Program-made: the position numbers and the translations under genes
Assembly: GCF_040605455.1 (NCBI RefSeq)
Contig: NZ_JBEXCV010000009.1
Location: 1 to 64,000, forward strand
Direction of reading: 5' to 3'
DNA from: Embleya sp040605455
GTDB lineage: Bacteria > Actinomycetota > Actinomycetes > Streptomycetales > Streptomycetaceae
DNA length: 64,000 nucleotides
The notes under the pieces: generated by a model
Database searches by the model: none
What the model saw: only the letters and a program-made list of their open reading frames with translations
Told to the model about the DNA's origin: nothing
Shown: positions 25,856 through 34,564 of the stretch, piece by piece
How the letters are laid out: each line of letters begins with the position of its first letter
Position numbering within the stretch: position 1 is the stretch's first letter

Positions 25856-26785
25856 GTGAGCAACGTCTCGGCTACACCGGCCCCGATGGGCGCCGCAGCG
25901 GAGCAGGACGCCCCGCTGTACGTGGTCGGCGACGTCCACGGTCATCTGGAGGAACTCAAGGCCGCCCTGCGTGCCCGGGGCCTGATCGACGCGGACGCGC
26001 ACTGGTGCGGCGGCCGGGCCCGGCTGTGGTTCCTGGGCGACTTCACCGATCGTGGTCCGGACGGCATCGGCGTGGTCGAGCTGGCGATGGCGCTGGCCCG
26101 CGAGTCGGCCGAGGTCGGCGGCAGCACCCGGATGCTGCTGGGCAACCACGAGATCCTGCTGCTCGGCGTGTTCCGCTTCGGCGACCACCCCGTGCCGGTG
26201 GCCGGCGGTTCGACCACCTTCCGGGAGATCTGGCTGCGCAACGGCGGCATGCAGTCCGACCTGGACCGCTTCACCGACGAACAGGCCGGCTGGCTGGCCG
26301 CACAGCCGGTCGCGGCCGTGGTCGACGGACACCTGCTGATCCACTCCGACAGCAACGCCTACCTCGAATACGGCGACACCATCGAGGAGGTGGACGGCGC
26401 GGTCGCGGACATACTGCGCGAGCCGGAGCCGCTCGCGTGGTGGGACCTGTTCCGCAACCTGACCCGACGCGGCGCCTTCATGGGCGAGGTCGGCCCGTAC
26501 GCGGCGGCCGACCTGCTCAGCGAGTTGGGCGGCCGACGGATCGTGCACGGCCACACCCCCATCCCGTACCAGACGGGCGAGGACCCCTCGACGATCGTCG
26601 AGCCGCGCGTGTACGCGGACGGGCAGGTGGTCAACCTGGATGGTGGGATCTACCTGGGCGGCCCGTGCCTGGTCGCGCGCCTGCCGCTGAGCACCGCCCA
26701 ACCGAGCGCGCTGCCCAGCGCGTTGGAGGAGACGCAGGGTCGCGAATACGACCTGGGCGATCTCGGCGAAGAGTCGCAGTCGTAG
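25856..26785 (+). CDS. Calcineurin-like metallophosphatase
   Basis: A 309-residue phosphoesterase of the PPP-like family. All metal and catalytic blocks are visible: GDVHGH (near residue 29), GDFTDRGPDG, GNHE, a His in LLIHSDSN and GHTPIPY. PPP-family members act as Ser/Thr phosphatases or diadenosine-tetraphosphate hydrolases. An acidic tail ends EEDYDLGD-like. GTG 25856 follows AAGGA; homology begins after residue 20. Transcribed alone on the plus strand. Confidence 0.88.
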   Translation: MSNVSATPAPMGAAAEQDAPLYVVGDVHGHLEELKAALRARGLIDADAHWCGGRARLWFLGDFTDRGPDGIGVVELAMALARESAEVGGSTRMLLGNHEILLLGVFRFGDHPVPVAGGSTTFREIWLRNGGMQSDLDRFTDEQAGWLAAQPVAAVVDGHLLIHSDSNAYLEYGDTIEEVDGAVADILREPEPLAWWDLFRNLTRRGAFMGEVGPYAAADLLSELGGRRIVHGHTPIPYQTGEDPSTIVEPRVYADGQVVNLDGGIYLGGPCLVARLPLSTAQPSALPSALEETQGREYDLGDLGEESQS

Positions 26786-26951
26786 GGAACTCCCTGCCCA
26801 AAAGCCGGGGACGCACCTTATCATCATTGGTATCCGCCTCGACACCGTCAGGTGCTTTTGCGGGTCGTTGATCCACCGACAGCTTGCACGGGTCCCCTGA
26901 CGGGCCCGGCGGACGCGGGATACGCCCGCGCGGCCTCATTCGGGGGATCCG

Positions 26952-27575
26952 ATGCAACACTGGTTTGGAAGTGACGAGCACCGCCGTCAGTACGAGCAGT
27001 TCGTCGATGACGCGCTGCACCTGGAGGAGACCCTCTCCGGTCTTGCGGCGGTACCCAACCTGAACGTCGAGCAGTTGCGGACGGCCACGTTGGACGCGAC
27101 CCCGTCGATCGCGGACGCGGCACGCGACGAGTACGACCGCTACGAACGTACAGAGCAGCGTTTCGAGTCGGGGATCCGTCAGGACTTCGGCGCATCGATG
27201 ATCGAGGCCGGCGAGAGCTTCGGCTGGTTCGCGCTCGCCACCGCGATGGCGGTGATCGTGGCCGGCATCTCGGCGGTCGTCTTCCTGATCGTGGGCTACG
27301 TGCTGTTGCCGCTCACGGTGGACGACTCGTCCATGCAGCACACGATGCAGCTCGCCTCGCTCGCGGCCGTGGGCATCTCGCTCGGGGCCGCGGCGATCGG
27401 GGGACTCGCGATGTTGGCGGTGGCCGCGCGCAATCGGGCCCGGCCGACCGGTGAGGTCGAGGTGTACCTGGCACGCGAGGAATGGCGCCGGGCGATCCTG
27501 CACCGGGGCATCCTGCCGTTCATGCGCTCGCGCCTGCGTGAGGCATCCGACGAGGGCACCCCCCTCCTCGGCTGA
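26952..27575 (+). CDS. Two-helix membrane protein of unknown function
   Basis: A 207-residue protein I do not recognise. Residues 1-88 are hydrophilic and helix-prone with many Asp, Glu and Arg, followed by two transmembrane segments (about 91-119 and 133-158) joined by a 13-residue loop, then a basic cytosolic tail of 48 residues. ATG 26952 follows GGGGGA. It lies upstream of, and on the same strand as, the NfeD-like and flotillin genes, so it may belong to the same membrane-organising group; that is only positional. Confidence 0.75.
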   Translation: MQHWFGSDEHRRQYEQFVDDALHLEETLSGLAAVPNLNVEQLRTATLDATPSIADAARDEYDRYERTEQRFESGIRQDFGASMIEAGESFGWFALATAMAVIVAGISAVVFLIVGYVLLPLTVDDSSMQHTMQLASLAAVGISLGAAAIGGLAMLAVAARNRARPTGEVEVYLAREEWRRAILHRGILPFMRSRLREASDEGTPLLG

Positions 27576-27655
27576 CCGACGATCGGCGCCGGCTCTCCCA
27601 CCCACCGGGGGCGGGAGGGCCGGATCACGCCGTCGGGATCCGGTTGGGCCACACA

Positions 27656-27865
27656 ATGGGCGACATGATCGGCAAACGCGGGAAGGTCACCGGGGGAATC
27701 GGACCCGGGCTGGTGGGCGAGGTCATGATCGAGGTGCGCGGTGGGGTGGAGGCGTTCCTCGCGTACTCGGCCTTGCCGGGTGAGGAGCATGCGGTGGGGT
27801 CGTTGGTGGTGGTCGTGGAGTACCTGCCGCCGCGCACGGTGTACGTGGCGGGGGCCTTCGGCTGA
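27656..27865 (+). CDS. Small NfeD-like beta-barrel protein
   Basis: A 69-residue soluble protein resembling the C-terminal OB-fold domain of NfeD (MIGKRGKVTGGIGPGLVGEV … VVVEYLPPRTVYVA), without the protease or membrane parts. NfeD-type proteins usually partner SPFH/flotillin proteins, and a flotillin gene follows 159 bp downstream. Start ATG 27656 or 27665; neither has a strong ribosome-binding site. Too small for confident family assignment but position and pattern agree. Confidence 0.7.
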   Translation: MGDMIGKRGKVTGGIGPGLVGEVMIEVRGGVEAFLAYSALPGEEHAVGSLVVVVEYLPPRTVYVAGAFG

Positions 27866-28024
27866 GGTCGAGCGGGGCGGGCGACGGTGGACGGGGGCCG
27901 GCGCGGGACGGGCGGGCCGGTCGACGCGGTCCCGATGCGGGGGCAACCACCCCTGGGGAGCTCCCTCTTGGCGTCCACACCGGTGGCGAGGACACTCCGC
28001 AACAGGCCAAAGGGGGAATGCTCC

Positions 28025-29458
28025 GTGCTCTACACCGTGCTCGCCGTGCTCGGTCTGCTCGTAATCCTGATCGTGGTCTTCAAACTCATGTGGCGCGTCG
28101 CCGAGCCCAACGAGGCGCTCGTCATCTCCGGCTCCCGGCACCACACCGAGGGCCTGGGCGAGGGCATGGGATTTCGCATCGTCACCGGGCGCGGCACACT
28201 CGTCCTGCCGTTCGTCCAGGCGGTGCGCAAGCTCTCGCTCGATCTGAACGAAGCGGAACTCTCGGTCGAATGTGTCACGACCCAGGGCATCCCGCTGCGG
28301 GTGCAGAGCGTGGTGATCTTCAAGATCGGCGACGACTACGTCTCGATCGCCAACGCGGCCCGCCGCTTCCTGGACCAGCAGAAGCAGATGGAGTCCCGGG
28401 TCCGCAAGGTGCTGGCCGGTCATCTGCGCTCGATCGTCGGCGGGTTGACCGTCGAGGACATGATCCGCGACCGGGAGAAGCTCACCGCGCATGTGCGCGC
28501 GGCGTCCGGGTCGGACATGGAGAAGCTCGGGCTGATCGTGGACAGCCTGCAGATCCAGGAGATCGACGACCCGACCGGCTACATCAAGAACATGGCCGCG
28601 CCGCACACCGCGGCGGTGATCCGGGACGCGCGGATCGCCGAGGCACTGGCCACCCGCAAGGCCACCGAGGCCGAGCAGGACGCCAAGGCCCGGATGGCCC
28701 AGGCCACCCGGGACAGCGAGATCCAGCAGGCCGGTTACCAGGCCGAGCGGGACGAGGCCACCGCGCGCTCGCGCCAGGCGGGTCCGCTGGCGGATGCCGC
28801 CGCCAAGCAGGAGGTGGTGGTCCAGGAGACCAGGGTCGCCGAACTGGAGGCCATGCGGCGCGAGCAGCAGCTCCAGGCGGACGTCCGCAAGCCGGCCGAC
28901 GCGAAGGCGTACGAGACCCGGACCCGGGCCCAGGCCGAGCGCGACGCGCGGATCTCGGCGGCCGAGGCGAGTGCCCGGGAGACCGAACTGGCCGCGATCG
29001 CCGATGCGGAGGCGACCAAGGTGCGCGGGCTGGCCGCCGCCGAGGCCACGCTGGCGACCGGCAAGGCACAGGCCGAGGCGGCCAAGGCCAAGGGCCTCGC
29101 CGAGGCGGCCGCGATCGCCGCCCGGGCGGCGGCCCTGGCGGAGAACCAAGAAGCGGTCGTCGCCCAGCAACTCGCGGAGAACTGGCCGGAGATCGTTCGG
29201 GCCGGCGCCGAGGCGTTCGGCAACGTGGACCACATGGTCCTGCTCAACGGCGGCGACGGCATGGGCGACCTGTTCGCCAAGGCTCTGACGATGGGCGGTA
29301 CTGGCCTGGGCATCGCCCGCCAACTGCTCGCGGGCGGCAACGGCAGCGGCGCCAAGCCCACGACGGACGCCGTACCCAAGGAGTCCGTGCGCATCGAGGT
29401 GGAGGTCGAGCCGACCCCGGAACCTGAGCTGCTGCTCGTGAAGGACCCGGAGAACTGA
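28025..29458 (+). CDS. Flotillin/SPFH-domain membrane scaffold protein
   Basis: A 477-residue flotillin. An N-terminal membrane helix (residues 2-22), the SPFH/band-7 domain (about 30-200, VAEPNEALVISGSRHH … IRDREKLTAHV), then a long Ala/Glu/Arg/Lys coiled coil of about 200 residues with repeated EA and AEA units, and an acidic C-terminal tail. Flotillins organise ordered membrane patches. GTG 28025 with GGGGGA seven bases upstream decides the start; the frame is open much further up. It pairs with the NfeD-like gene. Confidence 0.92.
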   Translation: MLYTVLAVLGLLVILIVVFKLMWRVAEPNEALVISGSRHHTEGLGEGMGFRIVTGRGTLVLPFVQAVRKLSLDLNEAELSVECVTTQGIPLRVQSVVIFKIGDDYVSIANAARRFLDQQKQMESRVRKVLAGHLRSIVGGLTVEDMIRDREKLTAHVRAASGSDMEKLGLIVDSLQIQEIDDPTGYIKNMAAPHTAAVIRDARIAEALATRKATEAEQDAKARMAQATRDSEIQQAGYQAERDEATARSRQAGPLADAAAKQEVVVQETRVAELEAMRREQQLQADVRKPADAKAYETRTRAQAERDARISAAEASARETELAAIADAEATKVRGLAAAEATLATGKAQAEAAKAKGLAEAAAIAARAAALAENQEAVVAQQLAENWPEIVRAGAEAFGNVDHMVLLNGGDGMGDLFAKALTMGGTGLGIARQLLAGGNGSGAKPTTDAVPKESVRIEVEVEPTPEPELLLVKDPEN

Positions 29459-29472
29459 CCGCGACACCACCT

Positions 29473-29508
29473 CCGCAGCCGGACCCGCGGACACGGGTCC
29501 GGCTGCGG
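29473..29508 (+). terminator. 15-bp stem terminator after flotillin
   Basis: CCGCAGCCGGACCCG (29473-29487) and CGGGTCCGGCTGCGG (29494-29508) pair perfectly around a six-base loop, 14 bp after the flotillin stop. Confidence 0.85.
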
Positions 29509-29540
29509 CTTCGGGTGCGGTCGGGACGCGACGCTTTCGG

Positions 29541-29909
29541 TCAGCCCGCCCGGGGGACGGGCCACGACGGGCCGCCCGGCGCTCCGCACCGCACCGTCCG
29601 AGTGCCGTCCGGATCGATGTCGAGGCCGAACGTGTCGAAGGCCGGGCATCCGACGCAGTTCCACCAGGGCGCCTCGTCCGTCAGCTCCAGCAGATTCCAA
29701 TCCGCCATGGCCGCCCACGTCAATGCCCGCACTTCCCGCACAGCCCCCGGATGCGAAACCCGCTGCCGAACCCACACCGGCTCCCACCCCGGCCCCCGAA
29801 GCACCGCCCCCAACCACCGCTCACCCGGGCTGACCCGCCCATCCGCCTCCGACCACGCCTCCGAGACGACGTCTCGTTCTTCTTTCTGCGGCGGCTCCCG
29901 CCTGATCAC
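29541..29909 (-). CDS. Hypothetical protein
   Basis: A 122-residue protein I cannot assign. It is rich in tryptophan (WSEAD, ERWLGAVL, GWEPVWV, ALTWAAM, DWNLLEL, PWWNCVGCPAFDTFG) and has a CVGC pair plus a later Cys that could bind metal. The composition looks like a real folded protein, unlike the shadow frames around it. Start GTG 29909 is uncertain; no clear ribosome-binding site is seen. No operon partner. Confidence 0.55.
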   Translation of the reverse strand: MIRREPPQKEERDVVSEAWSEADGRVSPGERWLGAVLRGPGWEPVWVRQRVSHPGAVREVRALTWAAMADWNLLELTDEAPWWNCVGCPAFDTFGLDIDPDGTRTVRCGAPGGPSWPVPRAG

Positions 29910-29949
29910 ATGCCGCAGACCCGTCCTCTTTGCCTGATGTTGTTCCCAT

Positions 29950-30231
29950 GAGACAAGCCTTGGGCGGACGCTTGTTCTCGGGCGCTACGCCCTGACGCAC
30001 ACTCGCGAGATGGCTCTCTACCTGTCCTGGCTCGCCGAGGCATACACCCACGCCAATGAGCCCGAGCAGGCTGTCGCCGCGGCGGAACGAATGATCGACA
30101 TCTCCCGAGACATCGCAAGTCAGCGCACGTCGAGCCGAGTTCGAGTGGTCCTGAACCTCCTCCGACCACTCGGGAATGTCCCGGAGGTCAACCGACTGCT
30201 GGACACACACGGACACCTGCTCGCGACCTGA
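29950..30231 (+). pseudogene. C-terminal fragment of a TPR-type XRE regulator
   Basis: From about 29950 the frame reads GRTLVLGRYALTHTREMALY and then LSWLAEAYTHANEPEQAVAA, followed by a helical stretch ending NVPEVNRLLDTHGHLLAT. This is the TPR-like end of the large family of Streptomyces helix-turn-helix regulators with TPR-like C-termini. Similarity continues upstream of ATG 30010 until a stop near 29934, and no N-terminal DNA-binding part is present, so it is a truncated remnant rather than a 73-residue gene. Confidence 0.65.
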
Positions 30232-30308
30232 AGGCCGAAGAGCACCTTTGCTCCCAGCCGCCCGAAACCGGAGTGTCGGCCCTGACAGCCGACCAACCTT
30301 GCGACCGG

Positions 30309-30728
30309 CTACGCCGGAATGTCGCGGACGTTGCGATGCAGGACATCGGGCAGGATGGCGGCCGCAGTGACGAAGTCGTTGTCGTCGTGCAGCACGATCA
30401 GGCCATGATGAGCCGCAGTCGCGCAAACCATCAGGTCAACCGTGGACAGTGCACGAATGGCGCCTCCAGCCTGTGCGAGTTGGAACTGCGCGGACTCGAT
30501 CCAGCCCCACATGTTCTTCGACAGCGGCACGTCCGGGTATAGGTCGGCGAACATCTCAGCCATCTGCCCGTAGTGCACGAGATTGCGGGCGGAGCGGCGA
30601 AACTCGGTGCGCTGAGGGGCACACGACCCGATGACACGCAGATCGACATCCTCGCCCCACGCGTCGTTCAGGGTCGGCTCCCGCAACAGTTGCCACACGG
30701 CGGTGGAGTCCACGAGGTACCGGATCAC
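30309..30728 (-). CDS. PIN-domain toxin (VapC-type)
   Basis: A 139-residue PIN-domain ribonuclease. The acidic metal-binding residues are in place: Asp7 (YLVDSTAVW), Glu42 (RTEFRRSA), Asp98 (TVDLMVCATA) and Asp116/Asp118 (LHDDNDF). Toxins of this family cleave tRNA or rRNA. GTG 30728 overlaps the antitoxin stop by four bases (GTGA), the usual coupled antitoxin-first order. It lies in a patch of decayed genes; the toxin reading frame itself looks intact. Confidence 0.88.
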   Translation of the reverse strand: MIRYLVDSTAVWQLLREPTLNDAWGEDVDLRVIGSCAPQRTEFRRSARNLVHYGQMAEMFADLYPDVPLSKNMWGWIESAQFQLAQAGGAIRALSTVDLMVCATAAHHGLIVLHDDNDFVTAAAILPDVLHRNVRDIPA

Positions 30729-30946
30729 TCCTCGCCCCGCTTCTCGGCATCGTGGAGTTGCTGCCATCCCTCGTAGTCCCACTCCTGGGCGGCCTGTATG
30801 TGACGGGCACGCCGGGCGGCCCGCTCGTGGCGGTCGGCGTACTCGCGGAGGGCGGTGTTCACCACTTCCTTTTTGGTCGCGCCACCGGAGACCCGCAGTG
30901 CCTTCGCGAGGGCGTCGTCGTCCAGGTCGATTGTCGTAACGCCACA
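30725..30946 (-). pseudogene. VapB-like antitoxin frame lacking a normal start codon
   Basis: This frame encodes about 70 residues: GVTTIDLDDDALAKALRV, then SGGATKKEVVNTALREYADR, then a Glu/Arg-rich tail ending DAEKRGEE. It is the ribbon-helix-helix VapB pattern, directly upstream of and overlapping the toxin. It was found by translating the strand directly. Between the in-frame stop above it and the conserved VTTIDL there is no ATG, GTG or TTG; TGT GGC occupies the place where a GTG-Gly start would be expected. It may use CTG at the Leu of IDL, be frameshifted by one base, or be a sequence error. Confidence 0.7.
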
Positions 30947-31087
30947 CCTGTTTTCGGAGCCAGACCTGCTCGGCGCGGCGCTGGGGTCTGCCGTTCGCTC
31001 CTCGGCTCACGGCTCCCCCGGAAGTGGCAACTCGGGTTTGGTCCTTTGGTTGAAGACCGGGAGATCGGGGGCGTCGATGCTGTCCGC

Positions 31088-31984
31088 ATGACATCGGCGC
31101 CATCACACACCGCAGCGATAGCGGTCCACGAGCTGACCAAGCGTTACGGGCGGACGACCGTGGTCGACGACCTCTCCTTCACCGTGCGGGCGGGCGTGGT
31201 GACCGGGTTCTTCGGCCCCAACGGCGCGGGCAAGACAACCGTGTTGAAGATGATCGTCGGGTTGGCCCGGCCGACCGCCGGTCACGTGTCCTTCCAGGGC
31301 GGGCCGGTCCCCTCCGACGCCCGGGCGCTGGGTGTGCACATCGAGCCGTGTGGGGCCCATCCCGGCCGGACCGCCCGCGCCCACCTCCGGGCGTTGGCGC
31401 TCCTGGCCGGGCTGCCGGCCACCCGGGTCGACGAGGTGCTGGAGATCGTCGGACTGGAGCAGGCCGCCGGACGGCGGGTCGGCAAGTACTCGTTGGGCAT
31501 GCGACAACGACTCGGGCTGGCCACCGCGCTGCTCGGTGATCCGGAGATCCTGGTCCTGGACGAACCGGTGAACGGCCTGGACCCCCAGGCCATCCGCCGC
31601 CTGCGCACGCTCCTGCGCGAGCGTGCCGCGCACGGCCGCACCACCCTGCTGTCCAGCCACATGCTCGGCGAGGCCGCACAAACGGTCGACGACGTCGTCG
31701 TCATCGACCAGGGGCGGCTGGTCCACACCGGCCCGATCGGCGATCTCGAACAGGACGCCCTCTCGGTACGGACCCCCGAACCCGATCGGCTCTCGGCACT
31801 GGTGGCCGAAGCCGGCGGACACGTTCGACCCGCAGCCGACGGCGGACTGTGGATCGAGGGACTCCCGGCCGCCGAGATCGCTCGCCTGGCCCTGCGCGAA
31901 CACATCCCGCTGGAGGAGATCACCTCGCGAACCGCGTCCCTGGAGGACGTGTTCCTCGACCTGACGAAAGGCCGAAGCGCATGA
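31088..31984 (+). CDS. ABC transporter ATP-binding protein
   Basis: A 298-residue ATPase of the bacitracin/daunorubicin-exporter type (CcmA-like): Walker A GPNGAGKTT, signature YSLGMRQRLGLA, Walker B ILVLDEPVNGLD and the switch His in LLSSHML. The C-terminal 80 residues are the extra domain usual for such exporters. ATG 31088 is where homology starts; the frame is open 330 bp upstream without coding character. It overlaps the permease gene by ATGA and begins an ABC-kinase-regulator operon. Confidence 0.93.
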   Translation: MTSAPSHTAAIAVHELTKRYGRTTVVDDLSFTVRAGVVTGFFGPNGAGKTTVLKMIVGLARPTAGHVSFQGGPVPSDARALGVHIEPCGAHPGRTARAHLRALALLAGLPATRVDEVLEIVGLEQAAGRRVGKYSLGMRQRLGLATALLGDPEILVLDEPVNGLDPQAIRRLRTLLRERAAHGRTTLLSSHMLGEAAQTVDDVVVIDQGRLVHTGPIGDLEQDALSVRTPEPDRLSALVAEAGGHVRPAADGGLWIEGLPAAEIARLALREHIPLEEITSRTASLEDVFLDLTKGRSA

Positions 31985-32700
31985 ACCGGCTACTGCGAGG
32001 CGAGTTGCTCAAGACCCGCACCACCCGCTCGATCCACGCCTTCGTCGCCGGCGGAGTCGCATACACCGTGCTCAATGTGGTGATCGTCGCCGTCGCATCG
32101 GGCCGCCTGGACGAGGTGGGCGAGAAGGAGGAGGCCCTGTCCGGGCTACCGGTCCTGCTGATGTTGTGGGGCATCGTCGGCGCGGCCGGCGAGTACCGCC
32201 ACCGCACCGCCGCACCGGCCGCACTGGTGGCCCGGCGCGACCGCGGCGCACTCCTGCTCGCCAGGATCGGCGCCTACGCGGTAACCGGCCTGCTGATCGG
32301 CGCGCTGCTGGTCGCCGTCTCGGTCGGGCTCGGCCTGCCGCTGCTCGCCGACCACCCGGGAGCCGACCTCACCCCCGGCGAGGTCACCTCGGTCGCCGCG
32401 AGCAATCTGACGGCCTTCGTGCTCTCTGCGATCATGGGTGCCGCCGTCGGCGCGATGGTGCGCAGTCCGGTCGTGGGGGTGGTCGTGGTGTTGCTGGTGA
32501 ACTTCGCGGTGCTTCCACTGGTCGCCGGCGTCGCCGAATCCACGGCCAACTACACGCCGTTCGGGGCCGCCGAGGTGCTGGTCCGCTCGACGCACAACAC
32601 GACGTTGTCGCCGGGTGCCGCCGCGGTGGTGCTGAGCGCCTGGGCGATCGTGCTGGTCGTCGCCGCCGTCGCCGGCGAACGTCGGCGTGACCTGGCGTGA
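31981..32700 (+). CDS. ABC transporter permease
   Basis: A 239-residue ABC-2-type membrane protein with six predicted helices. It begins MNRLLRGELLKTRTTRS, the common start of this permease family. It has no binding protein partner, as expected for export or self-resistance transporters. ATG overlaps the ATPase stop, and its own stop overlaps the kinase start (GTGA), so all four genes are tightly coupled. Confidence 0.88.
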   Translation: MNRLLRGELLKTRTTRSIHAFVAGGVAYTVLNVVIVAVASGRLDEVGEKEEALSGLPVLLMLWGIVGAAGEYRHRTAAPAALVARRDRGALLLARIGAYAVTGLLIGALLVAVSVGLGLPLLADHPGADLTPGEVTSVAASNLTAFVLSAIMGAAVGAMVRSPVVGVVVVLLVNFAVLPLVAGVAESTANYTPFGAAEVLVRSTHNTTLSPGAAAVVLSAWAIVLVVAAVAGERRRDLA

Positions 32701-33822
32701 ACGCGATAGCCCGATCCGCACGAGCGGCGCGCCAATGGATCCGGGCGCGCCGCTCCGCGGTACTGGACGCCGTCGTCGCGGTGGTGGCCACCATCGTCGA
32801 ACTCAGTCTGACCTTCAACGACGCGACACCCGTTCGGCCGCACCTCGTCGTACTCGTCGTGTGCACCGGTGCCCTCCTGCTCGCCCGACGGCGCGCGACG
32901 CTCACCGTGCTGCCGGCCGTCTGCGCGGTCGAGGCGCTGCTCGTGGCCACCGGCGGCAATCCCGGTGGGGCACCGGCGTTGGTGGCCCTGTTCACCGTCG
33001 CCGAACTGCGCGAGCGACGAGTGTCGGTGGCCGCCCTCGTGCCGACGGCGCTGTTCCTGATGGTGGCGGACATCGTCTCGTTCCCCGTCACCATCGGCGC
33101 GTGGGCTGTGGGCACCTACGCACAGACCCGGCGCCGCTACACCGCGGCCCTGGAGGAACGCGCGGCCCACCTGGAGCGCGAGCGCGAACAACTCTCGGTG
33201 ATCGCAGCCCAGCGCGAGCGCGCCGCGATCGCCCGCGAACTGCACGACATCATCGCCCACTCGGTCACCGTGACGCTCGTGGGCGTACGCGGCGCGCGAC
33301 GTGCTGCGCACCGCGCCCGACGTGGCCGACGACACGCTGGAGCGGGTCGAGACCAACGCCGAGCAGAGCCTGGTCGAGTTGCGCCGGATGTTGCTGCTGC
33401 TGCGTGAGCCGGACCAGGGGGTCCGAATGCGCCCGCAGCCCTCGCTGGCCCAACTGCCCACGCTGGTCGCCTCGTACGGCGAGGCCGGGCTGCCGGCGCG
33501 CCTTGAGGTCACCGGCGCGTCCCGACCGCTAGCCGGGGGCGTCGAGTTGTCGGTGTACCGCATCGTCGAGGAGGCGCTGACCAACGTGCTCAAGCACGCC
33601 CGACCCGCCCACGTCGCGGTGACCCTCGACTTCGGCCGTACACACCTGCACGTCGCGGTCGTCAACGACGGCGAGCAGGTGCCCGAACCCTCCTCGGGTG
33701 GACACGGTATCGCCGGCATGCGCGAGCGGATCGGCCTCCTCGGCGGCGAACTGGAGGCCCACCCCGGCCCGGACGGCGGATTCCGGGTCTCGGCCCGGCT
33801 TCCCCTGGGAGATGCGACATGA
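32697..33822 (+). pseudogene. Frameshifted sensor histidine kinase
   Basis: Frame 1 (32697-33407) gives four membrane helices and the HisKA_3 phospho-acceptor His183 in RAAIARELHDIIAHSVTVTL, then loses sense. The rest, from RDVLRTAPDVADDTLERVE through EEALTNVLKHARPAH and GGHGIAGMRERIGLLGGELE (the ATPase domain), continues in the +1 frame to 33822. The break is at about 33285-33300; one extra base or two missing bases there would restore a normal kinase of about 374 residues. As written it cannot make an intact protein. Either recent mutation or assembly error. Confidence 0.85.
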
Positions 33823-34513
33823 GCGCCCGGAGCATCCGCCTGCTGATCGTCGACGACCAGGAGCTGATCCGAACCGGCCTGCGCCTGTTCCTCCAGACCC
33901 AGGACGACCTGGTCGTCGTCGGCGAGGCCGAGGACGGCGACGAGGCGATCGAACTGGCCGCCGCCCTGCGCCCGGACGTGATCCTCATGGACATCCGGAT
34001 GCCACGCGTGGACGGCGTCGAGGCCACCGCCCGATTGCACGCCGAGGGCATCTCGCCGCCCCCGCGCGTACTCATCCTCACCACCTTCGATCTGGACGAG
34101 TACGTCTTCGGCGCGTTGCGGGCGGGCGCTGCGGGATTCCTGCTCAAGGACGCCTCCCGAGCCCGGCTGCTGGAGGCGATCCATGTCATCCACGACGGCG
34201 AGGCGTTGCTCTCGCCCTCGATCACCCGGCGCCTCATCGAGAACTTCGCCGCCCGTACCGAACCGCTCCGGTCGCCGCCGCGCTCCTGGCAGCCCTGACC
34301 CCGCGCGAACGAGAGGCCCTGCTGCTGGTCGCCCGCGGCCTCTCCAACAGCGAGATCGCCGCCCACCTGGTGGTCACCGAGGCGACCGTGAAGAGCCACG
34401 TGGGCAGCATGTTCGCCAAACTGGGCCTGCGCGATCGGGCACAGGCGGTGGTGTTCGCCTACGAGCACGGCGTCATCGTCGCCGGCGAGGGCGGCCCGCC
34501 CGGACCGGCCTGA
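33819..34513 (+). pseudogene. Frameshifted LuxR-type response regulator
   Basis: The receiver domain (start ATG 33819, overlapping the kinase stop by ATGA; Asp12-Asp13, phospho-site Asp58 in ILMDIRMPRVDG) runs in one frame, which stops at 34298. The LuxR HTH (LTPREREALLLVARGLSNSEI, then VKSHVGSMFAKLGL) continues in the frame ending at 34513. The shift lies in the linker near 34255-34285 and needs one added or two removed bases to repair. A receiver-only 159-residue protein is what the sequence would make. Confidence 0.85.
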
Positions 34514-34564
34514 CGACGTCCCGGGAACCACCGTGCCCCCGAGACGTCGTCCGGCACGCGAAGG

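Noticed and set aside
30752..31087. Upstream extension of the ABC ATPase by 112 codons
   Set aside because: The extension overlaps the VapB-like frame on the other strand, has no domain character, and family homology begins at the ATG at 31088.
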